From: Mycosarcoma maydis
Taxonomy: Eukaryota; Basidiomycota; Ustilaginomycetes; Ustilaginales
Assembly (NCBI RefSeq): GCF_000328475.2
Contig: NC_026499.1
Location: 124,001-188,000 of the forward strand
Reading direction: 5' to 3'
Length of the DNA: 64,000 nt
Notes under the pieces: generated by a model
Told to the model about the DNA's origin: nothing
The model's input: the letters and a program-made list of their open reading frames with translations, nothing else
Database searches by the model: none
Position numbers and translations under genes: made by a program
Shown here: positions 1 to 10,070 of the stretch, in pieces
How the letters are laid out: each line of letters starts with the position of its first letter
Position numbering within the stretch: position 1 is the stretch's first letter

Positions 1-733
1 CGCCGTAGAGGATGTCTTGGATGGACAGGTTGTAGTCTGCACGACCGTAACCAGCGTCGCGGAAAGGCTTAAATTCGAGTTCCGAGATCGGGTAGAAGGC
101 GTCTGCTGGTGTGACTTTGCCGATGATCATAGCATAGAGTGTGACGAGCAGAGCTGCATTTGCCTTTTGCGCCGGGGCGTTGGTGGTGTAGAGTACCAGT
201 GTGGCATCGTGCATCTGTGGATCGGTGAGCATGTGGTGAACGTGCAAGCAGAAGCGGTAAAACATGCCGACGTTGAGCGGGCCCCAATCGAACCAGAAGC
301 TGAGGTAAACCAGATCGTGGTCGATGTTGAACCAATGCAAGCGGCTAGGGTTGGTTTCGGTAGGGTCGATGTACTTTTTGACTTCAGCATCGTCAAAGTT
401 CTTCCAGGCTGGTGGCAGACCATCTTGCTCGTTGAGATCGTCCTCGGAGGGCAGGTCGCCGTTGAACCAGGTGAACCAGAGCCGTTTGTGGATACGAATG
501 AGAGGGTGAGCGGGCCAGAGCTTGTTGGCACTCGTGGCTCCAGCGGCGTTTCTCGAGGAGCGCTGCGGCGAGGCATTCTCGAAGCCTTGAAGGACCGCCT
601 CTTCGATGAGCTGGTCGTCTGGATGCGGTGTAGAGCTGCTCTCTGCGTCGGAATCGAGAAAGTCAGAGTCGTCTGGTGCGATAATGTGGTCCTGTCTGTC
701 CTGAAGAACGAACGCGGCGGATGTGGAAGCCAT
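1..733 (-). CDS. CDC14: CDC14-type dual-specificity phosphatase, N-terminal part (cut by window edge)
   Basis: An open frame runs from an ATG at 733 to the left edge without a stop, giving 244 codons of a 5'-partial gene. After an acidic, low-complexity N-terminus (about residues 1-75) the protein matches the Cdc14 N-terminal DSPn domain: the stretch FDWGPLNVGMFYRFC, then a QKANAALLVTLYAMI helix, then FKPFRDAGYGRADYNLS. All three are family signatures (compare the FADFGPLNL.MVYRFC and PFRDAAYG..NYNLTI segments of Cdc14). The catalytic HC(X5)R loop lies beyond the window and cannot be checked. In fungi Cdc14 reverses CDK phosphorylation at mitotic exit and cytokinesis and acts in nucleolus and nucleus. 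The start was chosen because it is the first ATG of the frame, with domain homology following. Confidence 0.9.
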   Translation of the reverse strand, partial: MASTSAAFVLQDRQDHIIAPDDSDFLDSDAESSSTPHPDDQLIEEAVLQGFENASPQRSSRNAAGATSANKLWPAHPLIRIHKRLWFTWFNGDLPSEDDLNEQDGLPPAWKNFDDAEVKKYIDPTETNPSRLHWFNIDHDLVYLSFWFDWGPLNVGMFYRFCLHVHHMLTDPQMHDATLVLYTTNAPAQKANAALLVTLYAMIIGKVTPADAFYPISELEFKPFRDAGYGRADYNLSIQDILYG

Positions 734-1576
734 CTTGACTGTGTGAGTTGAGCGCTCGAATTATAGCTTGGTTTATGCTACAAAGATACTAGAAGCGTTT
801 GATGGGTGAGAGAGTATGCAATGCTATATATAGTGTCACCAGATAGAAACGATGCCAGAAGACAGAAAGCTTGATGTTGGTGGACGTGCGCGCCAGTCGA
901 GTTCGACTCGGAACGGGATGATTGTCTCCAGCGCTTGGACTGGAGACAGAAATGCGTACGAGGCTATAAGTACTGATGACGAGCGGGAATGCGTATATGG
1001 GAAGAAAGACAGAGTTGGACCGTTACGAGTTGTCAGTGTGCCAAGCAAGTCACGCAAGGCCGTCACAACACACGGCGGCGTTCTATCGCTGAGCGTTGAA
1101 TCAGCTTCACTCAGCCTCAGTCTCAGACTCTTCAGATTCGGCAGTTGGAGAGTTGTTTTGGCCCCCAACCACGCCATAGGCGCGTCTCGGTTGACTCTCT
1201 GCGCGTGACTCTGCCGGTGTTTTGACCTTTTTGGGCAGCTCAAAACTCCACACCCACGAGCTCCGTCTGGATTTGTCACTTTCTGCACCTTAACATTGCT
1301 GGTTATTCACGATTCACGATTTACGATAGCGCACTTTCAGCCAGCCTCGTCGTCGTCACAATCACGATCACGAATCACAATCACGAATCTAGCATGAGCA
1401 AAAATCGCATCTCTCTCTCTCTCTCTCTCTCTCCCACGCACATAGAGCCCGGTCCAATCACGAATACGTGAGATCTCTTTCGGTCGGCATCCGCCTGGTT
1501 GACTTCAAGTCCATGCACCCTTCAACAGAGGCAAAGACCAACTGCAGAACAAGAGGCGACTACTCTGCTTTCTACC
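734..1576. other. Intergenic: CDC14 upstream region and UBA1 3' flank
   Basis: No convincing gene. It contains a (TC)n tract at about 1410-1433 and heptamer-type repeats (GATTCAC units at about 1304-1327; AATCACGAATC at about 1365-1390). Open frames here are short and lack coding character. Confidence 0.6.
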
Positions 1577-4500
1577 TTACTTGACCTTGACCACTACAAA
1601 TGGCACCTCGACATCCTCGCCCTCCAAGTCATCCGCCATGATCTCGACAATCACCCACTGCGCATGCTTCGGGATGGGCTTCTTGGACACCGTCTCGATC
1701 AGCGTGCTCATCTTCATCTTGAGCCTCTCTTCCCTCTTCCTGGCGGGTAAGAATGCCGAAAATAGCATCGAAACGCCCGAGCTCAGCATCGACACCTCCA
1801 GCCCATGTTTGTCCTTAAACAGGTCTAGGAACTCTTGCAGCGTCACATCCTGCTCCACCTTGAAGCGCGACCACAGCGTCCACTCTGTGTCGTTGTACTT
1901 GAGCTTTTGGGCGGCGATCGGGTCACTGAACGCGATAAACGGCAGCGCAAGGTTGACAAACGCGTTCGAGTATGCTTCCAGCGACTTTTTCTCGTCGAGC
2001 AGCTTGTACAGCTCCAGGTTGACCAGTCCCGTAGCCAGCGCCGTGGTGGTGGCGATCGCAGGAATAATCTTGCCCGCAATTCCCTTGGTCTGGTGCTTGT
2101 CCGCCGGCGAGATGCCATAGTTGGACGCACGCAGGTTCGACGCCGCCGTGATAAAGTCCATGTGATGGTTTGTGTCGTCGTCCTTCTCCATCTCGATCGG
2201 CTGCAGACGCACGCCAGCCAACGACGAAGCCTCGGGCAAGCTGCTGGTGATCTCGGTCAGGTCGTCTCCATCCGCATTGCTGTTGTTGTTCGTCGTTGCC
2301 GCCTCGTTCTCATTGACTTGGATCTTGACATTGTCTTTGGGCACGAACTCGGGCACCTGCATCGACGACAGCACCTTGCGGAACAGCGCCGCATCCGCCT
2401 CGCCCTTGAGGCCGTAGTTTTCGGCGTGCAGCAACGCGGCGCTCATCACGTACTCGAGATGCGTCGGGTCGTTGGCGTCAAATGTCAGCGGCTTGGGCGC
2501 ACGTTTGGGTCCCGACCAGAACGGCTGACCGCTCGAAGTGACCGCATCGGCGGGCAGCGAGTGGAGCAGCTGACGAATATTGTTGCTGTAGTTTTCCTCA
2601 AAGCGCAGGCGTGCCCAGTAGATGCACTGCTCAAACGACTTGGGTCGCTCGTCGACCAGGTACTGCTTGATCTGGTCCAGCTGCTCCTTGGCGCCCGAGC
2701 CCGACTTGAGCGTCGTCTCAATGTAGTCTGGCTGCGACAGATACTGGTTAACATTTTCGGCAGGCTTGAGAAAGTACTCGTCAAACTGCTCGCGCGCCCA
2801 CTGAATCGTGTGCTCGATGGCGTTGGGAAAGTTCTTGAGCGTACACACCGGGATCGACTTTTCGGGTGGATCCTGCGACGACGAGTAGGACTCGGTCAGG
2901 TGGGGAACAACCACCTGCGTGTTGGCCTTGGTGCCCAGTGTACCCGATTCGAGCAATGGCTTCTCATAGTAAACACAGCGACGGTCCATGTACTGGCGCG
3001 CCTGTACATTGTCAAGCGCATTGGTAACGCCCGTCAGCGAAGCAAAGAACTCATCGCCGTACACGTCCTCGGTCTCGGGTCCCACACGATTCTGATGGCT
3101 ATGGATCTTGCCTTTGAGATCCGGGTTCATCTCGGCCACGGCGGCGGCGGCTGTGTCGGCCTTGAAATGCCCCACATCCTTGGAGCGGAAGAGGAACTGT
3201 CGATTGAGATTCGACTTTTCGATCGTGTCCATGTCGGTAACGTGGATGATGCCCTCTGGCCCGCTGCCAAGTCCCATCATGCTCCAGTTCTTGAGCATTT
3301 CGCACCCGATAGCGCCGGAGCCCACGAGGAACTGACGTGCGTTGGCAATCTTGTGCTGGAAGGCTTGACCAAAGACGGCGATCTGGCCGTCGTACCTTGA
3401 ATTGGTGGGAGCAAACTCGCTCTCGGGAAGGCTCTCTACCGAGTCGGGGAGCGACTCGAGCGAGTCGACGTACAGATGCTGGACAAGGGGGTGGAACTTG
3501 CCGGAGCAGGCCTTGAGCACTTCTTGCGCCACGAAGCCACCGATGTATGCGACCATTGGAGACAGATCACCTTGGGCCTGGAAGGCAAGTTCGCGGATGA
3601 CCTTTTCGGGCAAGTCGGCAGGATCCTGGCCACAAGTTTGGACGATCTGCTTGGTGAGTTGGAGCAGCAGATCGGCATCCTGTGCGTTCCTGGGCGCAGG
3701 CAGTCGACCATTTTGGTGCTCGAAGTGCGAAAGCGCCTGGAAACCGGCATGGAGCGCAGCAGGACGGTCAAACTTGGCAAAATCGGCGATGAGTAACTCG
3801 GGCTGCTTGCCGCTCTCTCGCAGCGACTTGAAGGCAATCTCTTTGGGCATCTTGACCTGCTTGAAGATACCGCCCTGCTTGTACTGGCCGAGACCTTTGG
3901 TGCTGCCGATGGTGAAGGTATAGGGGCCCTTGACGGTGACCTTGCGAGGTTGGCTGTCGTTGAGCGCGTCCATGCCCTGTACCTCGGTGAAGGAGACATA
4001 GTCACCATCCTCTAGACCGTGGCGGGTCTCATCGAGCGTGGTGACGAGACCCTCTTCATCCTCGCTGGCGATGGAGACGATCATGCCGGACAAGGGCTGC
4101 TCGCCGGTGGGATCGTTGCAGAGGAATTTGGGGCCAAAGTCGGTAAAGACGGAACCGAACAAACCGCGCACCTCTGCCGAGATGAAGTGGGTAGAAGAGG
4201 CGTGGGTCATGTCATTGATGCGGAGCTGCTCGGCATAGAGGGCATCGGACATGACGACGACCTGGAAGCGCGAGAGAATCTGCTGGTTGAGCTCGTTGTC
4301 TTCAAGGACGCGGATGGGTACATACGTGTTGAGTTCGGCGAGACGAGGTTGGGTGGCATGGTCCCTGCGAACGCGCGAGGAGGCATCTTCTGGGCGAAGG
4401 AAGAACTGCGTACCGAGGTCCGAGATGGAGACGGGGGTAGGATCAAAGATGGTGATGCTCTTGACACCGGCCAAGGCGACGTTCTTTGCGATTTCAGCAC

Positions 4501-4648
4501 CGAGACCGCGAAGACCGACGACGAGGACGTTGCTTGCAGCCATGCGCTTCATTGCATCGTGACCAAGCACATAGAGCTGGCGACTGTAGAGACCCTCGTC
4601 GATGCCCTGTTCGGGCTGGTCGACCTTCATATCCTCTGCGGCCGCCAT
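1577..4648 (-). CDS. UBA1: Ubiquitin-activating enzyme E1
   Basis: Single exon, 1023 aa from the ATG at 4648, matching the roughly 1020-residue size of fungal Uba1. It activates ubiquitin with ATP and carries it as a thioester for transfer to E2 enzymes, in nucleus and cytosol. Visible parts: inactive adenylation half near the N-terminus (YSRQLYVLGHDAMKRM, then a VVGLRGLGAEIAKN nucleotide-binding turn); active adenylation half with GSGAIGCEMLKNW at about residue 440 and DMDTIEKSNLNRQFLFR at about 470; catalytic cysteine in IPVCTLKNFPN, which I place at Cys602 (yeast Cys600); C-terminal ubiquitin-fold domain. The start MAAAEDMK sits in a good context (GCCGCCATGG sense-strand equivalent) and places YSRQL where yeast has it. 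The frame is open upstream to another ATG at 4831, which would add 61 non-homologous residues; I regard that as 5' leader or an alternative isoform. Confidence 0.95.
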   Translation of the reverse strand: MAAAEDMKVDQPEQGIDEGLYSRQLYVLGHDAMKRMAASNVLVVGLRGLGAEIAKNVALAGVKSITIFDPTPVSISDLGTQFFLRPEDASSRVRRDHATQPRLAELNTYVPIRVLEDNELNQQILSRFQVVVMSDALYAEQLRINDMTHASSTHFISAEVRGLFGSVFTDFGPKFLCNDPTGEQPLSGMIVSIASEDEEGLVTTLDETRHGLEDGDYVSFTEVQGMDALNDSQPRKVTVKGPYTFTIGSTKGLGQYKQGGIFKQVKMPKEIAFKSLRESGKQPELLIADFAKFDRPAALHAGFQALSHFEHQNGRLPAPRNAQDADLLLQLTKQIVQTCGQDPADLPEKVIRELAFQAQGDLSPMVAYIGGFVAQEVLKACSGKFHPLVQHLYVDSLESLPDSVESLPESEFAPTNSRYDGQIAVFGQAFQHKIANARQFLVGSGAIGCEMLKNWSMMGLGSGPEGIIHVTDMDTIEKSNLNRQFLFRSKDVGHFKADTAAAAVAEMNPDLKGKIHSHQNRVGPETEDVYGDEFFASLTGVTNALDNVQARQYMDRRCVYYEKPLLESGTLGTKANTQVVVPHLTESYSSSQDPPEKSIPVCTLKNFPNAIEHTIQWAREQFDEYFLKPAENVNQYLSQPDYIETTLKSGSGAKEQLDQIKQYLVDERPKSFEQCIYWARLRFEENYSNNIRQLLHSLPADAVTSSGQPFWSGPKRAPKPLTFDANDPTHLEYVMSAALLHAENYGLKGEADAALFRKVLSSMQVPEFVPKDNVKIQVNENEAATTNNNSNADGDDLTEITSSLPEASSLAGVRLQPIEMEKDDDTNHHMDFITAASNLRASNYGISPADKHQTKGIAGKIIPAIATTTALATGLVNLELYKLLDEKKSLEAYSNAFVNLALPFIAFSDPIAAQKLKYNDTEWTLWSRFKVEQDVTLQEFLDLFKDKHGLEVSMLSSGVSMLFSAFLPARKREERLKMKMSTLIETVSKKPIPKHAQWVIVEIMADDLEGEDVEVPFVVVKVK

Positions 4649-5745
4649 GGTTGTGAAAGAGGAGCCAATGCCGATGTTTGCGATCGAGCGCCAAGATGCG
4701 AGTGGTTGATGTTGATCTGGTGCGAATGGGATGGCATATACTGAATCAAGATGATCGCAAGCAAAGAAGAAGGAATGCAGGAGCAGAGAGACACCTTCTC
4801 TGTCATTCTGTGCTTCTCGTCCAACAGCCATCCGCTCGCTGGCTCGAGCTCAGTCACGATCGTCGATGGTTCCTCTCGTGTCTTGTGTCGCCTTGGTGCT
4901 TCACGCTTTCGTCTGGATTTTTGGGCGGAAATCACGAATGACGACTGTGCTCAGTCGTGAGTTGTCAGAGAAAGACGTGGAGGCGCCACACACATATACA
5001 TACACACACACACTTTCTCTCTCTTTCTCTTTTTCTCTCTCTCTCTCTTGCGATATGGAAGACAGGCGAGGTGCTTGCAAAAAGCAAAAACAAAGTGGCC
5101 GTTCGTGATTCTCTAAAATCCGAATCACGAATCACGAATGTGAATCGAATTCACCTATGACAGGCGCATAGTTGAGAGACCGACCTAACAATCTGTCAGT
5201 TTCCCTCATTCGTTCACATTTTCCAGCATTTCAAATCTTTAATCTGTAGTTAGCCAGTGCGCCTGCTTGCGCTGCTCAATCCAGTCACGAGTCATTCGTG
5301 ATTGTGTTCTTAGTCGACCCGTGTCCTTGAGCGTACTGTATAGCTGTGACAGTCGATCACAGAAGTACCGAGACGAACGACGAATGACGAATAACGATGG
5401 ACCAGCACAGCAAATCACAGCAAGAGGCCAAGACGTGTTGCTTACGTCGGGCCTCATTCTGGCACCTCCACTTGCTGTCGTTCTATTCTGCATTGGCTGA
5501 AAGCAGAGCCGGTGTGATGCTCGCAACACCCATATCCTGACCCCGCCTTTGCAGCCAAACGGAAACATTGCTGGACCATCAAACTCAATGGTGGAAGCGA
5601 CGAGCAACTCAGATAGCGGCGACCAAAACGGACATTCACGATAGGAAGGGAATGTATGTGTACAGACGAATGCGAATGGGCGTGTGTATGTGTAGAAATG
5701 ATGCAAAACTGTAGGCGATTTTCTTCACTGAGACCGAGCCTTGCA
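4649..5745. other. Intergenic: UBA1 promoter and downstream flank of the NTF2-like gene
   Basis: Contains a mixed (CA)n/(CT)n microsatellite at about 4988-5050 on the plus strand and heptamer repeats around 5120-5140. No supported gene. Confidence 0.6.
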
Positions 5746-8025
5746 CTACTGCTGATCCTGGTCAGGCGCACGCAGCGTAGTTCTAGAGTCATCGTTGGAC
5801 ACGACCGAAGCGGCCTTTGAGTGTGGGCGAGACTGGGCCGAAAAGTGCTCCCACATGTTGACCAAGTTCGAAGCAGGCCCATTGGCTCCAAACTCGATCG
5901 CGTCGTGACCATTCAGACTGGCAGCGTTGCTCGCAGATGACGGAAACGCGGTGGGGGGAGCCGAGTTGGTGCTCGTCGTTCGTCCACCGTCGATGCGCTT
6001 AGCCGAGCGTTCTCGAAATTTGGCACTCGAATCTGGTGGCAGATCGGTCGACCGGCGTGGTTCTGCACCGGAGCCAGAAGAGGACAGCGCGGCAGCGTTG
6101 GCCGTTGCAAAGTGGTGCATCAGGTTGTCGGTCGACATGACGCGCGACGGTGCGTGCGAACCGACGAGCGATCTGGCGCGCGACCGGGTGCCCGTCACAG
6201 TGGCGCCGCTGGAACGATGGTCCGAGCCACCGAATCGAAATCGAGTAGGCGAGGGAGCTCGCGATCGAGAGATGGTCTGAAACTCGCGCCCCGGTACACG
6301 CCCCAAGGCGTGTTGGTGCATGTGCGGGTGGGTGAACATGGCCTCGGCCTCGTGCTGGCTGATCTGATGGCTAGATGCATGCGCCTCGAGTTCGGTGGAC
6401 GAGGCGCCTCCAGGTATCGCTTTGCGCAACAGGCTCGATGAGATTTTGAATCCTTTGGCGATGGCCCACGAGACGAGGAAGCCCACCAATCTGCGCTCGA
6501 TCGAGTAGATGAGCGACGCAAAAGGGATCGCCCCCTCGATGGTCTCTCTCAACCCCCAGGTGTCTTCATGTCGCACGATTAGACCGGCATCGTTGAACTC
6601 GAGTCGACTCATGACGCGCAGCTGGATGCTGCAGAGCGATCGGAGCACCGCCCTTGGATGGAAGAGCGACCAAATCAAGGTGCGCAGCGTCTGTCGACCC
6701 AGACCTTCACTGGTCCAGTGGGGTGTCAAGGCGTCGGCAGGGATGGCCGGGCGTGTGGCAAGTTGCTGTTGCAACACCTCGGCGTCAATGTAGTGGTGTG
6801 TGTTGCTGCCGTTGGTAAGGTGGTGGAAAGCGTTGGCGGCGGCTGACGCTGACGAGGATGGGTTCGCGTCGAGATCCTCGCCATTGACGCTAGGCGGAGT
6901 ATTGATAGCATGTGCACTGGTGCCCGACAGGGGACGTACTCCGGTGGTGGCAGCGGCATGACCGGGCGTGTGAGGCCTTGAGCCACCCCAAATGCTCGAG
7001 ATGCTGAAAGGTGTTGTGGGACTGTGTGGACGGCTAGCAACACGCGAATAGACGCTGCTGGCGCCATAGTCAATGAAAGGGTGTGGTGTCATGGGATACG
7101 CTGATGCCGACATGGGATACGAGGCTCTGGGAGTGCGGTTGGCATCGCTTGCACCTGGGTTTGGGGTAGGCTTGGCTGGGGAGGAGCCAAATAGAGAAGG
7201 AAAGAGGGTGACGGTGATGGTGTGGTCGATGATACCGGCGCGTGTACCATCAAACTCAAAATCGGAGCAGATGACGTCGCGCAGTTCGGATTGCACGTCC
7301 ATTCCGGGCAGTGCGAACGCCATGATAAACTGATTGGCAATCTGGTTTCTACCATGTGCCGAGAGCAAAGGAGATTCAAAGACAGCGCCAGACTCGTAGT
7401 AGCGTGAGACCATCTGCTTGACTTCCTCGGGTTTGCGTTTGCACGAGTAGAAGGTGCTGTGCAAACCGAGAATAACATCGGTGAGCGTGCTAGGGCTAGG
7501 CGGACCGGCACTGTATCCGCCGCCCATGCCGAGGCCGTGCATGGCGGGATGGTGGGTGAGGCTGAGGCTGTTGGGAGCTGGATGGTGAGCCGAGCCGAAA
7601 GCAGACTGCAAGGAGGCGCCGTCGACGTTGGGAGGCGCGGCACCGATGTTGAGGTGAGTTGGGTGAGCGGAAAAGGCGTTGCTGGAATTGCTGTGTGTAC
7701 GACCATGGCCACGCACGGAGAGGCTGCTGGGGGTCTTTGGGACGTTGGTCGAGGTACCTGGGAAGTAGGACTCGGAGTGCGGGCCGGGTTGCCGGGGATG
7801 GTGGTGCCAGCTAGCTGGAGCGGTGGAGGGTTTGTCAGCGGCTTGGAACGAGCCCTGACGGCGGTGGAGGTGTGCGGATGGTTGATGGCTAGTGCTGTTG
7901 TTGGCCGCCGTGTCGTCTTTGGCCAAGGAAGAGGTGGAGTTGCGGGGCAAGTCGATCTTGAGATCGTCTACAAAGTCGCCAGCTTGGGCAGACTGGCTAG
8001 CGGGGAAAGGGACCGAGGTCGACAT
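5746..8025 (-). CDS. Uncharacterised protein with an NTF2/SnoaL-like core
   Basis: Single exon, 759 aa, ATG at 8025 and stop at 5746. I do not recognise a named family. Residues about 1-180 are Ser/His/Pro-rich and look disordered. A folded-looking block follows (LGLHSTFYSCKRKPEEVKQM, RYYESGAVFESPLL, then FEFDGTRAGIIDHTITVTLF), whose helix-then-sheet pattern suggests an NTF2/SnoaL fold. A long Ser/Thr/Pro insertion separates it from a second conserved block (LIWSLFHPRAVLRSLCSIQL, VMSRLEFNDAGLIVRHEDTW, YSIERRLVGFLVSWAIAKGF) that may be the second half of the same split domain. The C-terminus is Ser/Arg-rich. The fold assignment is inference from pattern only. No signal peptide or clear membrane span is seen. 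Confidence 0.6.
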   Translation of the reverse strand: MSTSVPFPASQSAQAGDFVDDLKIDLPRNSTSSLAKDDTAANNSTSHQPSAHLHRRQGSFQAADKPSTAPASWHHHPRQPGPHSESYFPGTSTNVPKTPSSLSVRGHGRTHSNSSNAFSAHPTHLNIGAAPPNVDGASLQSAFGSAHHPAPNSLSLTHHPAMHGLGMGGGYSAGPPSPSTLTDVILGLHSTFYSCKRKPEEVKQMVSRYYESGAVFESPLLSAHGRNQIANQFIMAFALPGMDVQSELRDVICSDFEFDGTRAGIIDHTITVTLFPSLFGSSPAKPTPNPGASDANRTPRASYPMSASAYPMTPHPFIDYGASSVYSRVASRPHSPTTPFSISSIWGGSRPHTPGHAAATTGVRPLSGTSAHAINTPPSVNGEDLDANPSSSASAAANAFHHLTNGSNTHHYIDAEVLQQQLATRPAIPADALTPHWTSEGLGRQTLRTLIWSLFHPRAVLRSLCSIQLRVMSRLEFNDAGLIVRHEDTWGLRETIEGAIPFASLIYSIERRLVGFLVSWAIAKGFKISSSLLRKAIPGGASSTELEAHASSHQISQHEAEAMFTHPHMHQHALGRVPGREFQTISRSRAPSPTRFRFGGSDHRSSGATVTGTRSRARSLVGSHAPSRVMSTDNLMHHFATANAAALSSSGSGAEPRRSTDLPPDSSAKFRERSAKRIDGGRTTSTNSAPPTAFPSSASNAASLNGHDAIEFGANGPASNLVNMWEHFSAQSRPHSKAASVVSNDDSRTTLRAPDQDQQ

Positions 8026-8676
8026 GATGGCGCAGGGGCGCTGTAGAATCTGGCGTAGAACCCTGCAATTGTGTATGGGAGTGCTGACGAAAAGCGCTGC
8101 GTGGATCGGGTTTGTCTATTGAGGATAGGTTCGGGTGCGAGTGAGCATGTATCGAAGTGCTGCTGTGGATGTGTACGGATGATGGTGTCGGGGGATGGAT
8201 GCTAGCCAGGGCTAGAAAGTAAAGTCAAGGATGTGGCCGCAATGGACGGCCAGCCAGCAGTGATGAGTAAAAATCGTGAATGCGGCGGGAAACGATTCGA
8301 CGACCAAGCGTGGAAGTAAGCGTGGGTGTAAGCGTGGTTGTAAGCGTGCTTGTTGATTGTGATGGTTGAGATCTAGACACTAGCCCATTACATGCTTGGA
8401 CGGCTGTGTGTCAGTCACAGTCTCGAGATGTACATATCTTACATCTCATCCCTTCTCAGACGTGAGAGGCCGAGGAGGATTCGACTCACAAATCGTGAAT
8501 GGCAGGCGCCACAGCCGTGAAAGAAGAGAGAGAAGAGAAACATGAATTAACCAAGTCAAGCGAGCCACGACTTTCACGCACGACGCTGTGACACTGTGAC
8601 GCTGTGACGCTCTCACGCTCATGTCAGTTTCTCCCGCCTGTACGATTCACGATTCACGATTCACGATAGCACTCGT

Positions 8677-8712
8677 GACTAAGTTATTGACTAAGTTATT
8701 GACTAAGTTATT
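8677..8712. repeat. 12-bp tandem repeat, three copies
   Basis: The unit GACTAAGTTATT occurs three times without interruption, directly beside heptamer arrays on both sides. The repeat unit is unrelated to the heptamer. Confidence 0.9.
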
Positions 8713-8759
8713 GGCAATCGTGAATTGGGAATCACGAATGGACGATTTGATGATGCGGT

Positions 8760-8812
8760 AATCACGAATCACGAATCACGAATCACGAATCACGAATCAC
8801 GAATCGTGAATG
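8760..8812. repeat. (AATCACG)n heptamer array
   Basis: About six perfect tandem copies of AATCACG followed by a strand switch into AATCGTGAATG. It is a typical array of the dispersed heptamer family of this window. Confidence 0.9.
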
Positions 8813-9984
8813 CGGTACGTGGCGCGTTTGGCTGATTTTGTTGATTTTTCTTTTATTCTTTTTCTTTCGTTTTTTGTCTCTGTTTTTTGAGTTGTTGGAG
8901 TGGAAGCGTGTCTCGGCACCCGCTCCTGTTCTTAACTTGGTTAGCCTCAGCCTGCTCCAGCCGGCTACTCTTGACACTCTGTGACTTGCTCTTTTGATCG
9001 GTTTGAATTGCAGTTGTGAGCGGTGACTGGCGATGACACCACAGTCACGAGTGACAATCGCGAACTATCGTGAATCGTGAATCAGGATATTCACAAGAGC
9101 GTCCATGACAATTACGAATCGTTTCCGTCATCATTCGTGCGTGTGCTTGCTGCTTCTAGCCGTGGCTCCCTTCCCCGCACTTTGATTCTCTGCTCGCTGC
9201 CTTCATCTTGTCCGCCAGTCTCTCTGGCTTAATCACGAATGACAGGTGGATGGATGCCCCTGCACACAGATGCCCGTGGCACGCCGCTGCATTCGTGGTT
9301 CACCCAACACAATCGTGACTGCACGACTCAAGACTGTACAGGGCGATGTGTGCAAACACCAACCGAACTCGTGATTCGTGATTGACCCTGCATACCACGC
9401 TGATCCAGTCCCCCCCCCCCGCCTCGCCAAGCTCGCTTTCACAGTCGAGTGCAGCGTCGCCAAAAACTCGCGATTCGCGATTCACTCGCCACCTTCAACC
9501 CTTACCTACCCCAACTGCCCTTTCCATGCCACGCACACCCAAACAATCGTATCGCCCAATCGTAAATGTACCCCGAGCTAGACAGCACAGACTTGCGTGT
9601 GACTGCCAGCCCACCCATTCACAATGCTCTGTGAACAAAAGCGTGAAATGTCTCCCACCATCTTGCTGAAAAGTGCGCACACTCACAACTCTGTGACTGA
9701 TTTCGCGTGAAACATTCGCAACATCACGATTACATCAGCTATTCAGTGTTACGCCAGCATGGACGTCATCACCGCTTGAGCGCCTCGAGGCGTGTCCCTT
9801 TCTTTGTGAATCAAACCCATTCAACCCCACCATTCGTGATCAGAAGAGACAATCGTGAATCACGAATGATGCGAACCTCAGGCATCAAAGGCCTCGTGAC
9901 GCTATCACGTATCCCCCGTCCTTGCGACGTGCGCGTGGCGATTCGGCCATCAATGTTAGATTGCTATCCGGCAAGTTGACTTTG

Positions 9985-10070
9985 ACATTCACGACTCATG
10001 ACTCGTGACTTTGATTCACGAGTCGTGATTCGTGATTCGTGATTCGTGATTCACATTCGTGATTGTGATT
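9985..10070. repeat. (CGTGATT)n heptamer array with inverted flank
   Basis: Degenerate TCACGACTC/ACTCGTGAC units lead into four to five tandem CGTGATT copies, then TCACATTCGTGATT. Orientation changes within the array give inverted repeats able to pair. Confidence 0.85.

Noticed and set aside
836..1288. 150-codon minus-strand open frame (and a 118-codon plus-strand frame) between CDC14 and UBA1
   Set aside because: No domain, overlapping frames on both strands, and repeat-type composition; GC-rich DNA gives such frames by chance.
8644..10070. Heptamer arrays as possible CRISPR or telomere repeats
   Set aside because: Unit of 7 bp without spacers, in a eukaryote, and not TTAGGG-like.
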